Assembly (NCBI RefSeq): GCF_900111495.1
Contig: NZ_FOIU01000001.1
Location: 310,001-374,000 of the forward strand
Source: Chryseobacterium wanjuense
GTDB taxonomy: Bacteria > Bacteroidota > Bacteroidia > Flavobacteriales > Weeksellaceae
Direction: 5' to 3'
DNA length: 64,000 nt
Both the position numbers and the translations under genes were made by a program. Within the stretch, counting starts at the first letter, position 1; each line of letters opens with the position of its first letter. Below, piece after piece: positions 8,130-18,203 of this stretch. The notes beneath the pieces were generated by a model, which worked only from the letters and a program-made list of their open reading frames with translations, did no database searches and had not been told where the DNA came from.

Positions 8130-8302
8130 AATTCTATTTGCTAGCCATTGCAACAATGAAAGAAGATGGAATTGATATTTCCCACTATTTTCGGAATCCT
8201 GCAAAAGCTTTTGGTACAGAGGAGGAAATTGCTCGGCAGTTTAGGAATGTTCGGGAAGAAATTAAAAATTATTGTGAGAAATTTATTAAAGAAAATATAT
8301 GA
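8130..8302 (+). pseudogene. arsC: Arsenate reductase (LMW-PTP type) remnant
   Basis: In one frame the sequence reads LAIATMKEDGIDIS, then directly HYFRNPAKAFGTEEE and a tail ending IKENI with stop TGA 8300-8302. These match two separate parts of thioredoxin-linked ArsC: the helix after the P-loop region and the C-terminus. The middle, including the usual CDHAKE-type segment, is missing. No P-loop CxxxxxR start is found upstream. A further open stretch in another frame (8068-8145) is unrecognised. I infer an internally deleted, dead arsC. Confidence 0.7.
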
Positions 8303-8372
8303 TGAAGTAATTTGATAAATTTTAAATCCAAAAATCATATTTATCAATGCTGAAATCTCGGAGGAAATTTCG

Positions 8373-8380
8373 TACTTTTG
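8373..8380 (+). promoter_or_regulatory. -7 element of glyA
   Basis: TACTTTTG fits TAnnTTTG, 30 bp before the glyA ATG. Confidence 0.55.
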
Positions 8381-8410
8381 GGGTGAAAAATTTCAAAAAC
8401 TAAAAGTAAA

Positions 8411-9676
8411 ATGGACATTATTTTCGACCTGATTGAAAAAGAAAGACAAAGACAAACCCATGGAATTGAGATGATTGCATCAGAAAACTTTGTTTCTGAA
8501 AATGTAATGAAAGCTATGGGAAGCGTATTGACTAACAAATATGCAGAAGGATATCCCGGTAAAAGATATTACGGAGGATGTGAAGTAGTAGATGAGGTTG
8601 AAACACTGGCGATCAACAGAGCAAAAGAGCTTTTCGGTGTAGATTATGTGAATGTTCAGCCACATTCCGGTTCTCAGGCGAATGCGGCGATTTATCTTGC
8701 AGTTTTGAAACCAGGAGACAAAATTATGGGGATGGATCTTTCGATGGGAGGTCACCTTACCCACGGTTCTGCCGTGAATTTTTCAGGAATTCAGTATGAA
8801 GTGGTTTCTTACGGAGTAGAAAAAGAAACGGGTCTTATCGACTACAACCAAATGAGAGAAGTAGCTCTGAGAGAAAGACCAAAAATGATGATTGCCGGTT
8901 TCTCCGCATATTCCAGAGATTTGGATTATGCAAAATTCAGAGAGATTGCAAATGAGATCGGAGCGACACTTTGGGCAGATATCGCTCACCCAGCCGGTTT
9001 GGTTGCAAAAGGTCTTTTAAACAATCCATTTGAACACTGTCATGTCGTAACAACGACTACTCACAAAACATTGAGAGGTCCGAGAGGAGGAATGATCATG
9101 ATGGGGAAAGATTTTGAAAATACCTACGGGCACAAAACTCCGAAAGGAGAGATCAAAATGATGAGCCAGGTTCTGGACGGAGCTGTTTTCCCGGGAATTC
9201 AGGGAGGTCCGTTGGAACACGTGATTGCAGGTAAGGCGGTAGCTTTCGGTGAAGCTTTGGATACTCAGTTTGAGGTGTATGCAAAACAGGTTCAGTCGAA
9301 TGCAAGAGCTTTGGCAAAAGCAATGATCGAAAGAGGATTTGACATTGTAAGTGGAGGTACAGACAATCACCTGATGCTTGTAGACCTTAGAAATAAAAAT
9401 GTAAACGGTAAAGAAACTGAAAAAGCTTTGGTTCTTGCCGATATTACTTGTAACAAAAATATGGTTCCGTTTGATGATAAGTCACCATTCACGACTTCTG
9501 GGATCAGATTGGGAACTGCAGCGATCACGACAAGAGGGTTGAAGGAAAATGATATGGATACGATTGCAGGATTCATTTCTGAGGTTGTAGACAATATCAA
9601 AAATGAAGAAGTAATCATGTCTGTAAGAAAGAAAGTTAATGAATTAATGGAAGGTAAAGCATTATTCAATTATTAA
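8411..9676 (+). CDS. glyA: Serine hydroxymethyltransferase
   Basis: This 421-residue PLP enzyme interconverts serine and glycine with tetrahydrofolate and supplies one-carbon units. The PLP lysine is K219 in [14 protein letters not shown]. Other family marks are the N-terminal IASENFVS and the [11 protein letters not shown] segment. The length is standard for bacterial GlyA. It has its own promoter box and a terminator hairpin. Confidence 0.98.
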   Translation: MDIIFDLIEKERQRQTHGIEMIASENFVSENVMKAMGSVLTNKYAEGYPGKRYYGGCEVVDEVETLAINRAKELFGVDYVNVQPHSGSQANAAIYLAVLKPGDKIMGMDLSMGGHLTHGSAVNFSGIQYEVVSYGVEKETGLIDYNQMREVALRERPKMMIAGFSAYSRDLDYAKFREIANEIGATLWADIAHPAGLVAKGLLNNPFEHCHVVTTTTHKTLRGPRGGMIMMGKDFENTYGHKTPKGEIKMMSQVLDGAVFPGIQGGPLEHVIAGKAVAFGEALDTQFEVYAKQVQSNARALAKAMIERGFDIVSGGTDNHLMLVDLRNKNVNGKETEKALVLADITCNKNMVPFDDKSPFTTSGIRLGTAAITTRGLKENDMDTIAGFISEVVDNIKNEEVIMSVRKKVNELMEGKALFNY

Positions 9677-9700
9677 TATTTTATCTGAATTAAAAATATA

Positions 9701-9730
9701 AAGAATGGGCGTCTATGCTCATTCTTTTTT
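9701..9730 (+). terminator. Terminator after glyA
   Basis: AAGAATGGGC (9701-9710) and GCTCATTCTT (9717-9726) form a 10-bp stem with one G-U pair, followed by Ts. It lies only 7 bp before recX, so recX may depend on read-through. Confidence 0.75.
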
Positions 9731-9736
9731 TATACT

Positions 9737-10195
9737 ATGGAAAAGAAGTCTTATACTTTTGACGAAATAAAACTGAAACTGGTCAACTATTGTGTCTACC
9801 AGGATCGCTGTCACGCAGAAGTTGAGCAGAAAATGAGAGAATTTTTGTTGATAGAGGAAGCCAAAGAAGAGATTATGCTTTATCTTTTAAAGGAAAATTA
9901 TCTTAATGAAGAAAGATTTACCAGAAGCTACATAAGAGGGAAATTCTACATCAAACACTGGGGAAAGAACAAAATCAGGATGAATCTGAAGCAGAAACAG
10001 ATTTCTGAGAAGTTAATCAACAAATGTTTTGATGAAATAGATGAAGCAGATTATGAAAAAACAATCCGGAAAATTTATGAAGATTATGCTTCAAAGCAAA
10101 AAGGATTGAAAGAATATCAAAAAAAATCAAAAACTATAAAATATTTAATGAGCAGAGGTTTTGAATATGAGAAAATAAATGATATTTTTGATTGA
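9737..10195 (+). CDS. recX: RecX-family regulator
   Basis: This 152-residue protein resembles RecX, which binds RecA filaments and limits recombinase activity. It shows the helical RecX repeat pattern: a first module with YCVYQDRCHAEVEQKM, then YLNEERFTRSYIRGKF, then LKQKQISEKLINKCF. It is rich in Lys and Glu and has no signal peptide. The gene starts just after the glyA terminator, and recA is not nearby. RecX proteins in Bacteroidetes are commonly unlinked to recA. Confidence 0.85.
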   Translation: MEKKSYTFDEIKLKLVNYCVYQDRCHAEVEQKMREFLLIEEAKEEIMLYLLKENYLNEERFTRSYIRGKFYIKHWGKNKIRMNLKQKQISEKLINKCFDEIDEADYEKTIRKIYEDYASKQKGLKEYQKKSKTIKYLMSRGFEYEKINDIFD

Positions 10196-10274
10196 ACATA
10201 AATGAGTAAACACACACAAGATTCATTCCATCTCAGTCTGAAATTATTAAATGTGAAAGGAGATTTTATTATTG

Positions 10275-10391
10275 GTAAATCTGTTTTCTGGTATGCTTTT
10301 TGAAAAGGGATTGTGTTTGCCTTCAGGTAGTAATTTGACTAACGAGTGTAAGGGAAGGATTTTTGATATTTTGTCTAATTTTAATGATTAA
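10275..10391 (+). pseudogene. 3' stub of a DegT/DnrJ/EryC1 aminotransferase
   Basis: The frame reads VNLFSGMLFEKGLCLPSGSN and onward, ending SNFND at stop 10389-10391. It aligns with the C-terminus of the intact aminotransferase at 41099-42235 (20 of 29 residues identical from LFEKG on). No catalytic part is present. The match is diverged, so this is not a recent copy; it looks like the leftover end of an earlier cluster's last gene. The stretch between recX and the stub (10196-10274) is unrecognised. Confidence 0.75.
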
Positions 10392-10428
10392 ATTATTTTA
10401 AATTTAAAGTATAGATGAAATTTTATTT

Positions 10429-10436
10429 TAATTTTG
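10429..10436 (+). promoter_or_regulatory. -7 element of the polysaccharide locus
   Basis: TAATTTTG matches TAnnTTTG, 55 bp before the first gene. No comparably good box is seen inside the locus, where gaps are mostly under 40 bp. Confidence 0.55.
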
Positions 10437-10491
10437 CATGAATGCTTTCATAATATGATGAATGTCGTTTTTTTATACATGAACATGAATA

Positions 10492-12426
10492 ATGAGAAGA
10501 TACGAATCTCTTAGGAGAAAAATTTTTGGAGGAGATAATGTTGTCAATCTCTCGGATGTAAGATATCTTCCCAGATGGATAATTCTTGTAATAGATATTA
10601 TTATTCTGGTTATATCTCTATTCCTTTCATCGTACATTATAGAAAAGATCAGTCAGAAAGAATTTATCTATCATGACGATAAAAGTACGGTCTTTGCTGC
10701 TATCGTTCTTACGAATGTCGTTTTTATGTACATTTTTAAAACGTATGCGGGGATTATCAGACATTCTACATTTATAGACCTTTTCAAATTGCTGGTATCC
10801 TGCTTCTGTACCATGTTTGTTATAGGAACCATTAATATTATTTATTTTTGGATTACCGGAGGAAAATTTATACTTACACCTTATTTAATTCTATATTTTA
10901 TCGTTTCCTTTATGGGATTGTTCCTTTTCAGACTGTATGTAAAGGAGTTTTTTCATATTGTAAGGGAATACAGAAGAAGTACTTTAAAGAAAAGAATTCT
11001 TGTTTTAGGGATCGATGAGCAGTCTATTGCCATAGCAAGAGCCATTTTAGATAATCCGAGCCTGCCTTATCACGTGGTTGGTTTTTTAACACAGCGAACA
11101 GACTCAAAAAGAGCTTCGTTATTGGGAAAACCGATCTACGCAAAAGAAAAAATCGAGAAAAATACGAAAGAAGAACTGGTTATTGATGGGGTAATCATCG
11201 TTAAAGAAATGATGTCTAAGGATGAAATGAATTCGTGGGTGAATTTATTTTTAGAAAAAGACCTTAGTGTTTTCAAAGCTCCATCAGTTCAAAAACTAAG
11301 AGACAGCGATTTGGGTGGTTCCATCAGAAATCTTCAGATTGAGGATTTATTAAACAGAAAACCCATCAAAATCGAAAGCGAAGAGGTTACAAGCAGATAT
11401 TTTAATAAAAATATTCTTGTAACCGGAGGAGCCGGGTCGATCGGTAGCGAAATCGTAAGACAGGTAGCACAATTTAACCCTTCTTTAATTGTTGTTTTAG
11501 ACCAGGCAGAAACTCCTTTGTATGATATTGAGCTTGAAATGAAGGAAAAATTTCCTCATATCAGATTCAAATTTGTGTTGTCTGATGTTTCAAACAAGCA
11601 CAGAGTAGAACCGCTGTTTCAGGCGTATAATTTTTCTATGGTATATCATGCGGCGGCATATAAGCATGTTCCTTTGGTAGAAGAAAATCCGCATGAAGGA
11701 ATTTTAGTAAATGTTTTAGGGTCAAAAATCATTGCCACTCTTTCCAGCAAATACAAAGTGAACCGATTTGTCATGGTATCTACAGATAAGGCTGTAAATC
11801 CTACCAATGTCATGGGTGCCTCAAAAAGAGCAGCGGAATTATTTGTTCAGTCATTGCAGAATGTAGAAGGAAATACTACGAAATTTATCACGACAAGATT
11901 TGGAAATGTTTTGGGATCAAACGGTTCTGTAATTCCGCATTTCAAAAAACAGATTGAAGCGGGAGGTCCCGTTACCATTACCCATCCTGAGATTGTAAGA
12001 TACTTCATGACGATTCCTGAAGCGTGCGAACTGGTTTTACAGGCCGGAACAATGGGAAAAGGAGGTGAGATTTTCGTATTTGATATGGGAGAACCGGTAA
12101 AAATCCTGGATCTGGCCAATAGAATGATAAAGCTTTCTGGTTTTGAACCGAATATTGATATTAAAATAATTTATACAGGTTTAAGACCTGGTGAAAAACT
12201 GTACGAAGAGCTGCTGAGCGACGATGCCAAAACGCTCCCTACACACAATGAAAAAATAATGATTTCGAAAGATCCTACAATGGAATTTTTAGAAATTGAT
12301 TCTTTGGTAAACATGATTACCAGAGCTTCCTTAAAAAAAGATAAAGTAGAAGTAGTCCGGATTCTGAAAATAATTGTACCAGAATTTAGAAGTAATAATT
12401 CTGTCTACGAGGTACTGGATAAATAA
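10492..12426 (+). CDS. Membrane UDP-GlcNAc 4,6-dehydratase (PglF/WbpM/CapD-like)
   Basis: This 644-residue protein has four N-terminal membrane helices (about 29-49, 66-86, 99-119, 128-148), a CoA-binding-like domain (about 165-290) and an SDR dehydratase domain. NAD binding is TGGAGSIG at 311-318. The catalytic region is STDKAVNPTNVMGASK: M441xxxK445 instead of YxxxK, as known for the SMK triad of WbpM/PglF. The expected product is UDP-4-keto-6-deoxy-GlcNAc, a precursor of QuiNAc4N or similar sugars. It is the first gene of the locus. The matching aminotransferase is at 41099. Confidence 0.93.
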   Translation: MRRYESLRRKIFGGDNVVNLSDVRYLPRWIILVIDIIILVISLFLSSYIIEKISQKEFIYHDDKSTVFAAIVLTNVVFMYIFKTYAGIIRHSTFIDLFKLLVSCFCTMFVIGTINIIYFWITGGKFILTPYLILYFIVSFMGLFLFRLYVKEFFHIVREYRRSTLKKRILVLGIDEQSIAIARAILDNPSLPYHVVGFLTQRTDSKRASLLGKPIYAKEKIEKNTKEELVIDGVIIVKEMMSKDEMNSWVNLFLEKDLSVFKAPSVQKLRDSDLGGSIRNLQIEDLLNRKPIKIESEEVTSRYFNKNILVTGGAGSIGSEIVRQVAQFNPSLIVVLDQAETPLYDIELEMKEKFPHIRFKFVLSDVSNKHRVEPLFQAYNFSMVYHAAAYKHVPLVEENPHEGILVNVLGSKIIATLSSKYKVNRFVMVSTDKAVNPTNVMGASKRAAELFVQSLQNVEGNTTKFITTRFGNVLGSNGSVIPHFKKQIEAGGPVTITHPEIVRYFMTIPEACELVLQAGTMGKGGEIFVFDMGEPVKILDLANRMIKLSGFEPNIDIKIIYTGLRPGEKLYEELLSDDAKTLPTHNEKIMISKDPTMEFLEIDSLVNMITRASLKKDKVEVVRILKIIVPEFRSNNSVYEVLDK

Positions 12427-12462
12427 GAAAAATATAAATGTATATTTGTACAATTTTAAAAT

Positions 12463-13275
12463 ATGATGAAAAGTAAAGTACTGGTTATAATATCAGCTTT
12501 TTTATTAGTTTCCTGTAAAACTAATCCAAGTGATCTGAACTATATGCAAAATATAGAAAAGGTCGCTATTGATGCCTCTGCTAAAAACACTAATAGTACC
12601 ATTCAGCCAGGTGATCAACTGGTCATTCTTATTACCGCAAAAGATATGGATGTGGTAAAACCATTCAATCAGAATTATTCTTCATCAGAAGTTGTACAGA
12701 CCAACTCGATTGCTGGCGGAAATACTCCCAATCAAGGAATGGTATCGGTATCAGGACCCACTTATATTGTAGATGCCAATGGCGATATTGATTTTCCGGT
12801 TGTAGGAAAATTAAGTACTTCTGACAAAACATTGGTGGAGTTTAAAAACGAACTGAGAGATAGAATGACAAAATATATCATTAATCCGACAGTTAATGTA
12901 AGAATTGTAAATTTTAAAGTTACGGTTTTAGGCGAAGTAAACAGACAAGGAGATTATACCATTGCAAACGGACAGGGTACCATCTTGAACGCACTTGGTT
13001 TGGCGGGAGACCTTACAATGTATGGAAAAAGAGATGATATTTTAATCATTAGAACAGAAAACGGTCAGGTTACCCACGGTAAAATAAATCTTCATGATGC
13101 TAATCTGATCAATTCTCCATATTACAATCTAAAGCAAGGAGATGCTATCATAGTTGCGTCCAATAAGACAAGGGATCTTATGGCAAAACAAAATCCAAAT
13201 ACCGGACTTTATTTAACTGCTGCATCAATTGCCATAACAGCAGCAGCAGTGATAGTTAGTTTAATTAAGAAATAA
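12463..13275 (+). CDS. Polysaccharide export lipoprotein (Wza-like)
   Basis: This 270-residue protein starts with a lipoprotein signal (LLVSC, Cys18). A Poly_export domain follows (about residues 43-140, with IQPGDQLVI), then SLBB-type segments ([15 protein letters not shown]). The last 22 residues are one hydrophobic helix ending IKK, suited to an outer-membrane span as in Wza. It should form the export channel and work with the Wzc-like protein encoded 7 bp downstream. An alternative start is the next ATG at 12466. Confidence 0.93.
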   Translation: MMKSKVLVIISAFLLVSCKTNPSDLNYMQNIEKVAIDASAKNTNSTIQPGDQLVILITAKDMDVVKPFNQNYSSSEVVQTNSIAGGNTPNQGMVSVSGPTYIVDANGDIDFPVVGKLSTSDKTLVEFKNELRDRMTKYIINPTVNVRIVNFKVTVLGEVNRQGDYTIANGQGTILNALGLAGDLTMYGKRDDILIIRTENGQVTHGKINLHDANLINSPYYNLKQGDAIIVASNKTRDLMAKQNPNTGLYLTAASIAITAAAVIVSLIKK

Positions 13276-13282
13276 GAAATTA

Positions 13283-15679
13283 ATGGACAACCAACAATCT
13301 CCGCAACTTCCAGAAACAAATCATAATCCAAATACTATTGATCTTAATGAAACTATAAAGCCGTATTTAAGAAGATGGCCATGGTTTATTCTCAGCGCGA
13401 TATTGACTGTAATAATAGGATATATAGCATTGAAATTTATGGTGCCGGTTTATCAGGTACAAACTACAGTATTGATCAAAGATGCTAAAAACTCATCTTC
13501 ACCAGTTTCAAACGATTTGGGTGTTTTGCCTGACTTATCGAGTTTCGGTGGAATGAAGACAAATAGTATCGCTAACGAAATTGAAATTCTTAAGTCTAAA
13601 AAACTGATGAGAGAGGTTGTGGTCAATCAGAATCTCCAAACCAGTATTATTGCAAAGGGCAGAGTGTCTACTGTGGAGCTATACAAAGAAACGTCACCAA
13701 TAGAGGTAAAAGTAATATCCGAAAAGCAAAGTAATGTAGGCTCAGGAGGAAAGATACAACTGACAATAGATGGGGAAAAACTTATTTTAAAATCGGATAA
13801 ATTGCCGAGGGAAATTGTTTCTGCTTTTAATAAAACCATAGGCCTTCCATTTGCAAATATTATCATTATTAAAAATAAGGATTTTAATGCCAATATTATA
13901 AAAGGACTAGATTATAAAAATTTAGAATTAGATATTTCATCAATAGACTCTAAAGTAAACAGTCTTCAGGGACTGCTTAATGTAAGTCTTATCAATAAGG
14001 ATGCTACAGTACTTAATCTGGCACTGAAATATCCGCAAATCACAAAAGCCCAGGATATTTTAAATAGCCTTGTTGTAGTCTATAATAACGAAGCGATTTT
14101 AGATAAAAATTCAGAATCTAATAAAACACTTAATTTTATTGAGGATAGAATCAAAAAACTATCAGGAGAGCTGGGAGATGTAGAAAATCAGAAAGAAAGC
14201 TTCAAATCCAAAAACAATCTTACAGATCTTGAAACAGAAGCCAAAATCGATTTGGAAAGCTCTGCTGCTGCAAGAGCTAAACAGCTGGAAGTAGATGCTC
14301 AGTTGGAACTTACGAATTCTTTAATAGGATTTGTTTCCAATCAAGGGCAGTATCAGGTGCTGCCAGCAAATGTAGGTTTAAATAATCCTGAAGCAACCGC
14401 TGGAATCTCCACCTACAACCAACTAATATTACAAAGAAACAGATTGCTTGAATCTGCTACCCCGGAAAACCCTACTGTTGTTGATGTTTCTAAGCAGATC
14501 AACTCGATGAGAACTTCTATCATGCAGAGTCTTCAGAGAAATAGAACAGGGTTGGAACTGGCAAGAAATGAGTATCAAGGAGAACAAAACAAAGTTGCCG
14601 GAAAAATTTCTAAGATTCCTGCGATCGAAAAAATGTTCAGAAGTATTGAAAGACAGCAGCAAATCAAGGAAAACTTATATCTTCTTTTACTACAGAAAAG
14701 AGAAGAAACGGCAATAGCTCAGTCTATTACAGCTCCAAAAGCTAGAGTGATAGACAAGGCATATGCGTTAGGAACTCCTGTGTCTCCAAAAAGCAATGCT
14801 ATTCTTTTAGCGGCATTCTTTTTAGGTTTATTAATACCATTCCTTATCATTTATCTGAAAGAATTACTCAACAATAAGATTGAAACAAAACACGATTTAG
14901 AAAAACTGATCCATGCACCGGTTATTGCAGAATTGCCGAGCCTTGAAAAAGGAGATTCTGAAATTGTGAAAGTAAATGATATCACTCCAATGGCAGAAGC
15001 ATTCAGAATTCTTATTACCAATATGAATTTTATGCTTCCAAAGGATAAAAAAGGAAAGGTCGTTTTTGTAACTTCAACGGTAAAAGGGGAAGGGAAAACC
15101 TTTACTTCGGTGAATTTGGCTTTAACATTGGCAAATCCTAAGAAGAGAGCAATTATTATCGGTTCGGATATCAGAAATCCGCAATTACAAAGATATAATC
15201 CTGCAAGAAAAGGTCTTGCCGGACTTACGGAATACCTTTATTCGGATCATACGAAGCTTGAAGATGTTATTCATGTTTCTTCGTTCAATCCAAATCTGGA
15301 TGTGATTTATTCAGGAATGATTCCGCCAAATCCGACAGAATTACTTTCCAACGGTCGTTATGAAGTTCTTATTGAAGAGTTGAAAACAAGATACGATTAT
15401 ATCATTTTAGATACAGCTCCGTTGCTTCTGGTAACCGATACATTCCTTATCGCTGAGCTGGCAGATATTATCATCTATGTATCGAGATCAAGATACACAG
15501 AAAAGGCTTTACTTGAATTTGCCAATACTAATATTGATCAAAAGAAAATTAAAAACGTTGGTTTTGTCCTTAATGATGTAAACAGAGAAAATTTAGGATA
15601 CAGCAACAAATATGGTTACGGATACAACAGTCACCACGAACAAACATGGTTTGAAAAAATAAAAAATAAACTTAGTTAA
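13283..15679 (+). CDS. Wzc-like polysaccharide co-polymerase / BY-kinase
   Basis: This 798-residue inner-membrane protein combines a Wzz domain (first helix about 37-53), a long periplasmic coiled-coil region, a second helix near residues 510-530, and a cytoplasmic BY-kinase domain. Walker A is [11 protein letters not shown] (596-606) and Walker A' is [13 protein letters not shown]. The C-terminus carries a tyrosine cluster ([11 protein letters not shown]), the usual autophosphorylation tail. It sets chain length and gates export with the Wza-like protein. Its stop overlaps the next start by one base (TAATG). Confidence 0.94.
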   Translation: MDNQQSPQLPETNHNPNTIDLNETIKPYLRRWPWFILSAILTVIIGYIALKFMVPVYQVQTTVLIKDAKNSSSPVSNDLGVLPDLSSFGGMKTNSIANEIEILKSKKLMREVVVNQNLQTSIIAKGRVSTVELYKETSPIEVKVISEKQSNVGSGGKIQLTIDGEKLILKSDKLPREIVSAFNKTIGLPFANIIIIKNKDFNANIIKGLDYKNLELDISSIDSKVNSLQGLLNVSLINKDATVLNLALKYPQITKAQDILNSLVVVYNNEAILDKNSESNKTLNFIEDRIKKLSGELGDVENQKESFKSKNNLTDLETEAKIDLESSAAARAKQLEVDAQLELTNSLIGFVSNQGQYQVLPANVGLNNPEATAGISTYNQLILQRNRLLESATPENPTVVDVSKQINSMRTSIMQSLQRNRTGLELARNEYQGEQNKVAGKISKIPAIEKMFRSIERQQQIKENLYLLLLQKREETAIAQSITAPKARVIDKAYALGTPVSPKSNAILLAAFFLGLLIPFLIIYLKELLNNKIETKHDLEKLIHAPVIAELPSLEKGDSEIVKVNDITPMAEAFRILITNMNFMLPKDKKGKVVFVTSTVKGEGKTFTSVNLALTLANPKKRAIIIGSDIRNPQLQRYNPARKGLAGLTEYLYSDHTKLEDVIHVSSFNPNLDVIYSGMIPPNPTELLSNGRYEVLIEELKTRYDYIILDTAPLLLVTDTFLIAELADIIIYVSRSRYTEKALLEFANTNIDQKKIKNVGFVLNDVNRENLGYSNKYGYGYNSHHEQTWFEKIKNKLS

Positions 15680-16974
15680 TGATGAAAACATATAAAATAG
15701 CTGTTATCGGACAAGGCTATGTAGGTCTGCCATTATCTTTGGAATTTGCCGGTCATTATCCTGTTTTAGGATTTGATATTAATGCTCAAAGAGTGGATCA
15801 GCTTAATGAAGGACACGATATTACCCTTGAAGCTGATATAGAAAAGCTTAATAACGGCTTAAAAAAATACAATGAAACTAATGGATCTTTCGGATACAAA
15901 GCAACAAGCGTGTTATCCGATATTGCAGCATCCAATGTTTATATTGTAACGGTTCCCACCCCAATCGATAAATACAATGCTCCGGATCTTAATCCTTTAC
16001 TTTCTGCTTCAAAAATGCTGGGAGGAATTATCAAAAAGGGAGATATTGTTATTTACGAATCTACGGTTTTCCCTGGCTGTACAGAAGAAGAATGTGTGCC
16101 TGTTCTTGAAAAATTTTCAGGTTTAAAATATAACGAAGATTTCTTTGTCGGCTATTCACCGGAGAGAATTAATCCAGGAGATAAGGTAAATACACTTACG
16201 AGCGTTAAAAAAGTAACGTCTGGTTCCACAGAAGAGATTGCGGAAGAAGTGGATAATCTTTACAAAAAAATCATTACTGCAGGAACACATAAAGCATCAA
16301 GCCTTAAAGTAGCAGAAGCATCAAAAGCGATTGAAAATGCACAGCGTGACGTCAATATTTCTTTTGTAAACGAATTGGCATTAATTTTCGACAGAATAGG
16401 GATTGACACCAATGACGTTTTGGAAGCAGCCGGAACAAAATACAATTTCCTGAAATATAAACCGGGATTGGTAGGAGGTCACTGTATTTCTGTTGACCCT
16501 TATTATCTTGCTCACAAGGCAGAGCAATTAGGTTATCATCCGGACGTTATCTTATCAGGTCGTCGTGTGAATGATTCGATTGCAAAATTTATTGCTTCTA
16601 AAGTTGTAAAGCTTCTTATTACAAAAGGAGGGATCATTAAAGATTCTCAAGCGCTTATTTTAGGTGTGACATTCAAAGAAAACTGCCCGGATGTAAGGAA
16701 TACTAAAGTAGTGGATATCTATGCGGAACTTAAAGATTACGGAGTAAATGTAGACATCTACGATCCTTGGGCAAGCAAAGAAGAGGTAAAACATGAATAC
16801 GGAATTGATATTCTGGATACTCTGATTGATGGGAAAAAGTATGATTCGGTGATTATTGCTGTTTCTCACAACGAGTTCCTTGAGATGGATCTTGAGTTGT
16901 TGAAAAAAGATAATGCAGTGGTTTTCGATACCAAGGCTTGTCTGGATAGAAATTTGGTAGACGCAAGATTATAA
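15679..16974 (+). CDS. UDP-N-acetylhexosamine 6-dehydrogenase (WbpA/WbpO/TviB-like)
   Basis: This 431-residue NAD-dependent enzyme oxidises the C6 alcohol of a UDP-HexNAc to the uronate. It shows N-terminal GQGYVGLPLS for NAD binding, an ESTVFPGCTEE segment, and the catalytic Cys269 in GGHCISVDPYYL. Oxidation of UDP-GlcNAc (WbpA role) is most likely because WbpB-, WbpE- and WbpD-like genes follow, and these need UDP-GlcNAcA. By sequence alone it could also act on UDP-GalNAc (WbpO/TviB role). Confidence 0.92.
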   Translation: MMKTYKIAVIGQGYVGLPLSLEFAGHYPVLGFDINAQRVDQLNEGHDITLEADIEKLNNGLKKYNETNGSFGYKATSVLSDIAASNVYIVTVPTPIDKYNAPDLNPLLSASKMLGGIIKKGDIVIYESTVFPGCTEEECVPVLEKFSGLKYNEDFFVGYSPERINPGDKVNTLTSVKKVTSGSTEEIAEEVDNLYKKIITAGTHKASSLKVAEASKAIENAQRDVNISFVNELALIFDRIGIDTNDVLEAAGTKYNFLKYKPGLVGGHCISVDPYYLAHKAEQLGYHPDVILSGRRVNDSIAKFIASKVVKLLITKGGIIKDSQALILGVTFKENCPDVRNTKVVDIYAELKDYGVNVDIYDPWASKEEVKHEYGIDILDTLIDGKKYDSVIIAVSHNEFLEMDLELLKKDNAVVFDTKACLDRNLVDARL

Positions 16975-16980
16975 AGAATA

Positions 16981-18171
16981 ATGAGCTATGATATCATAAT
17001 TGTCGGAGCGGGGCTAGTCGGATTGGCTACTGCGTATCAGACAAAACTAAAAAATCCTGATTCTAAGATCTTAATTTTAGAAAAAGAAAATGATGTCGCA
17101 ATACATCAGTCAGGACACAATAGTGGGGTGATTCATAGCGGAATTTATTATAAACCGGGAAGTTTAAAAGCCAAAAATTGTATTGAAGGCTATCATTCTG
17201 TGATCAACTTTGCTGAAGAGTACGGAATCCGATACGATCTTTGCGGTAAAATTATTGTAGCAACTTCGCAGGAAGAATTACCGCTTTTAGACAATATCTA
17301 TAAAAGAGGTATAGAAAACGGTCTTCAGGATCTGAAATATCTTTCCAGGGAAGAATTTCGTGAAATAGAACCTCATTGTGAAGGCGTGAGAGCAATAAAA
17401 GTTCCTCAGACAGGAATTATTGATTATCCGGGAGTTGCAAAAAAAATTAAAGAGCTTTTTGAAGAATTAGGAGGCGAAGTTAAGTTTAATAATGAAGTAA
17501 AAAATATTATTAATAAAGGTTCTGAAATTATTGTTCAAACCAATGTTTCAGAATTTAAAGCAAAGAAACTGATTTCTTGCGCAGGCCTTTATTCTGATAA
17601 AATCACAAAAATGACCAATGAAGAGAATGATGTTGTTATTATTCCTTTCAGAGGTGAATATTATAAAATTAAAGATGAAAAAAAACATCTGGTAAAACAT
17701 CTTATCTATCCTGTTCCGGATCCTAATTTTCCGTTTTTGGGAGTTCATTTTACCAGAATGATTGACGGAAATATCGAAGCCGGACCTAATGCTGTTCTGG
17801 CATTCAAAAAAGAAGGATATCAGTTTTTTGATTTTAATTTTAATGAAACCATACAGACTCTTTTTTGGCCTGGTTTTAGAAGGATTGTTGCAAAATACGG
17901 TAAAACAGGATTGGGAGAGATGCATCGTTCTTTATCAAAATCTGCCTTTACAAAAGCACTGCAGAAACTTTTACCTGAAATTCAGGAAAGTGATCTGGTA
18001 ACGGGTGGGGCAGGAGTAAGGGCACAAGCTTGTAACAGAGACGGAGCCTTAATTGATGATTTTGACATCGTGAAAAACGGGAATATCATTCACGTAAGAA
18101 ATGCACCTTCACCGGCTGCAACTTCTTGTCTTTCTATCGGAAATAAGATAAGTGAGCTGATAGAATTTTAA
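16981..18171 (+). CDS. lhgO: L-2-hydroxyglutarate oxidase (LhgO-like)
   Basis: This 396-residue FAD protein of the DAO family has FAD-binding GAGLVGLATAYQ, then HQSGHNSGVIHSGIYYKPGS, and a C-terminal GAGVRAQACNRDG segment, all typical of LhgO. It oxidises L-2-hydroxyglutarate to 2-oxoglutarate. It sits 6 bp after the UDP-sugar dehydrogenase and before the WbpE/D/B set. Studied WbpB/WlbA enzymes use 2-oxoglutarate to reoxidise NADH and release 2-hydroxyglutarate, so this enzyme may regenerate the co-substrate that WbpB and WbpE both touch. Confidence 0.9.
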   Translation: MSYDIIIVGAGLVGLATAYQTKLKNPDSKILILEKENDVAIHQSGHNSGVIHSGIYYKPGSLKAKNCIEGYHSVINFAEEYGIRYDLCGKIIVATSQEELPLLDNIYKRGIENGLQDLKYLSREEFREIEPHCEGVRAIKVPQTGIIDYPGVAKKIKELFEELGGEVKFNNEVKNIINKGSEIIVQTNVSEFKAKKLISCAGLYSDKITKMTNEENDVVIIPFRGEYYKIKDEKKHLVKHLIYPVPDPNFPFLGVHFTRMIDGNIEAGPNAVLAFKKEGYQFFDFNFNETIQTLFWPGFRRIVAKYGKTGLGEMHRSLSKSAFTKALQKLLPEIQESDLVTGGAGVRAQACNRDGALIDDFDIVKNGNIIHVRNAPSPAATSCLSIGNKISELIEF

Positions 18172-18203
18172 ATATAAAAAAACACTAGGATAAAACAAAT
18201 TGT

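Noticed and set aside
10202-10300. Short frame starting MSKHTQDSFHLSLK before the aminotransferase stub
   Set aside because: No family resemblance and it runs into the stub in another frame; probably chance.
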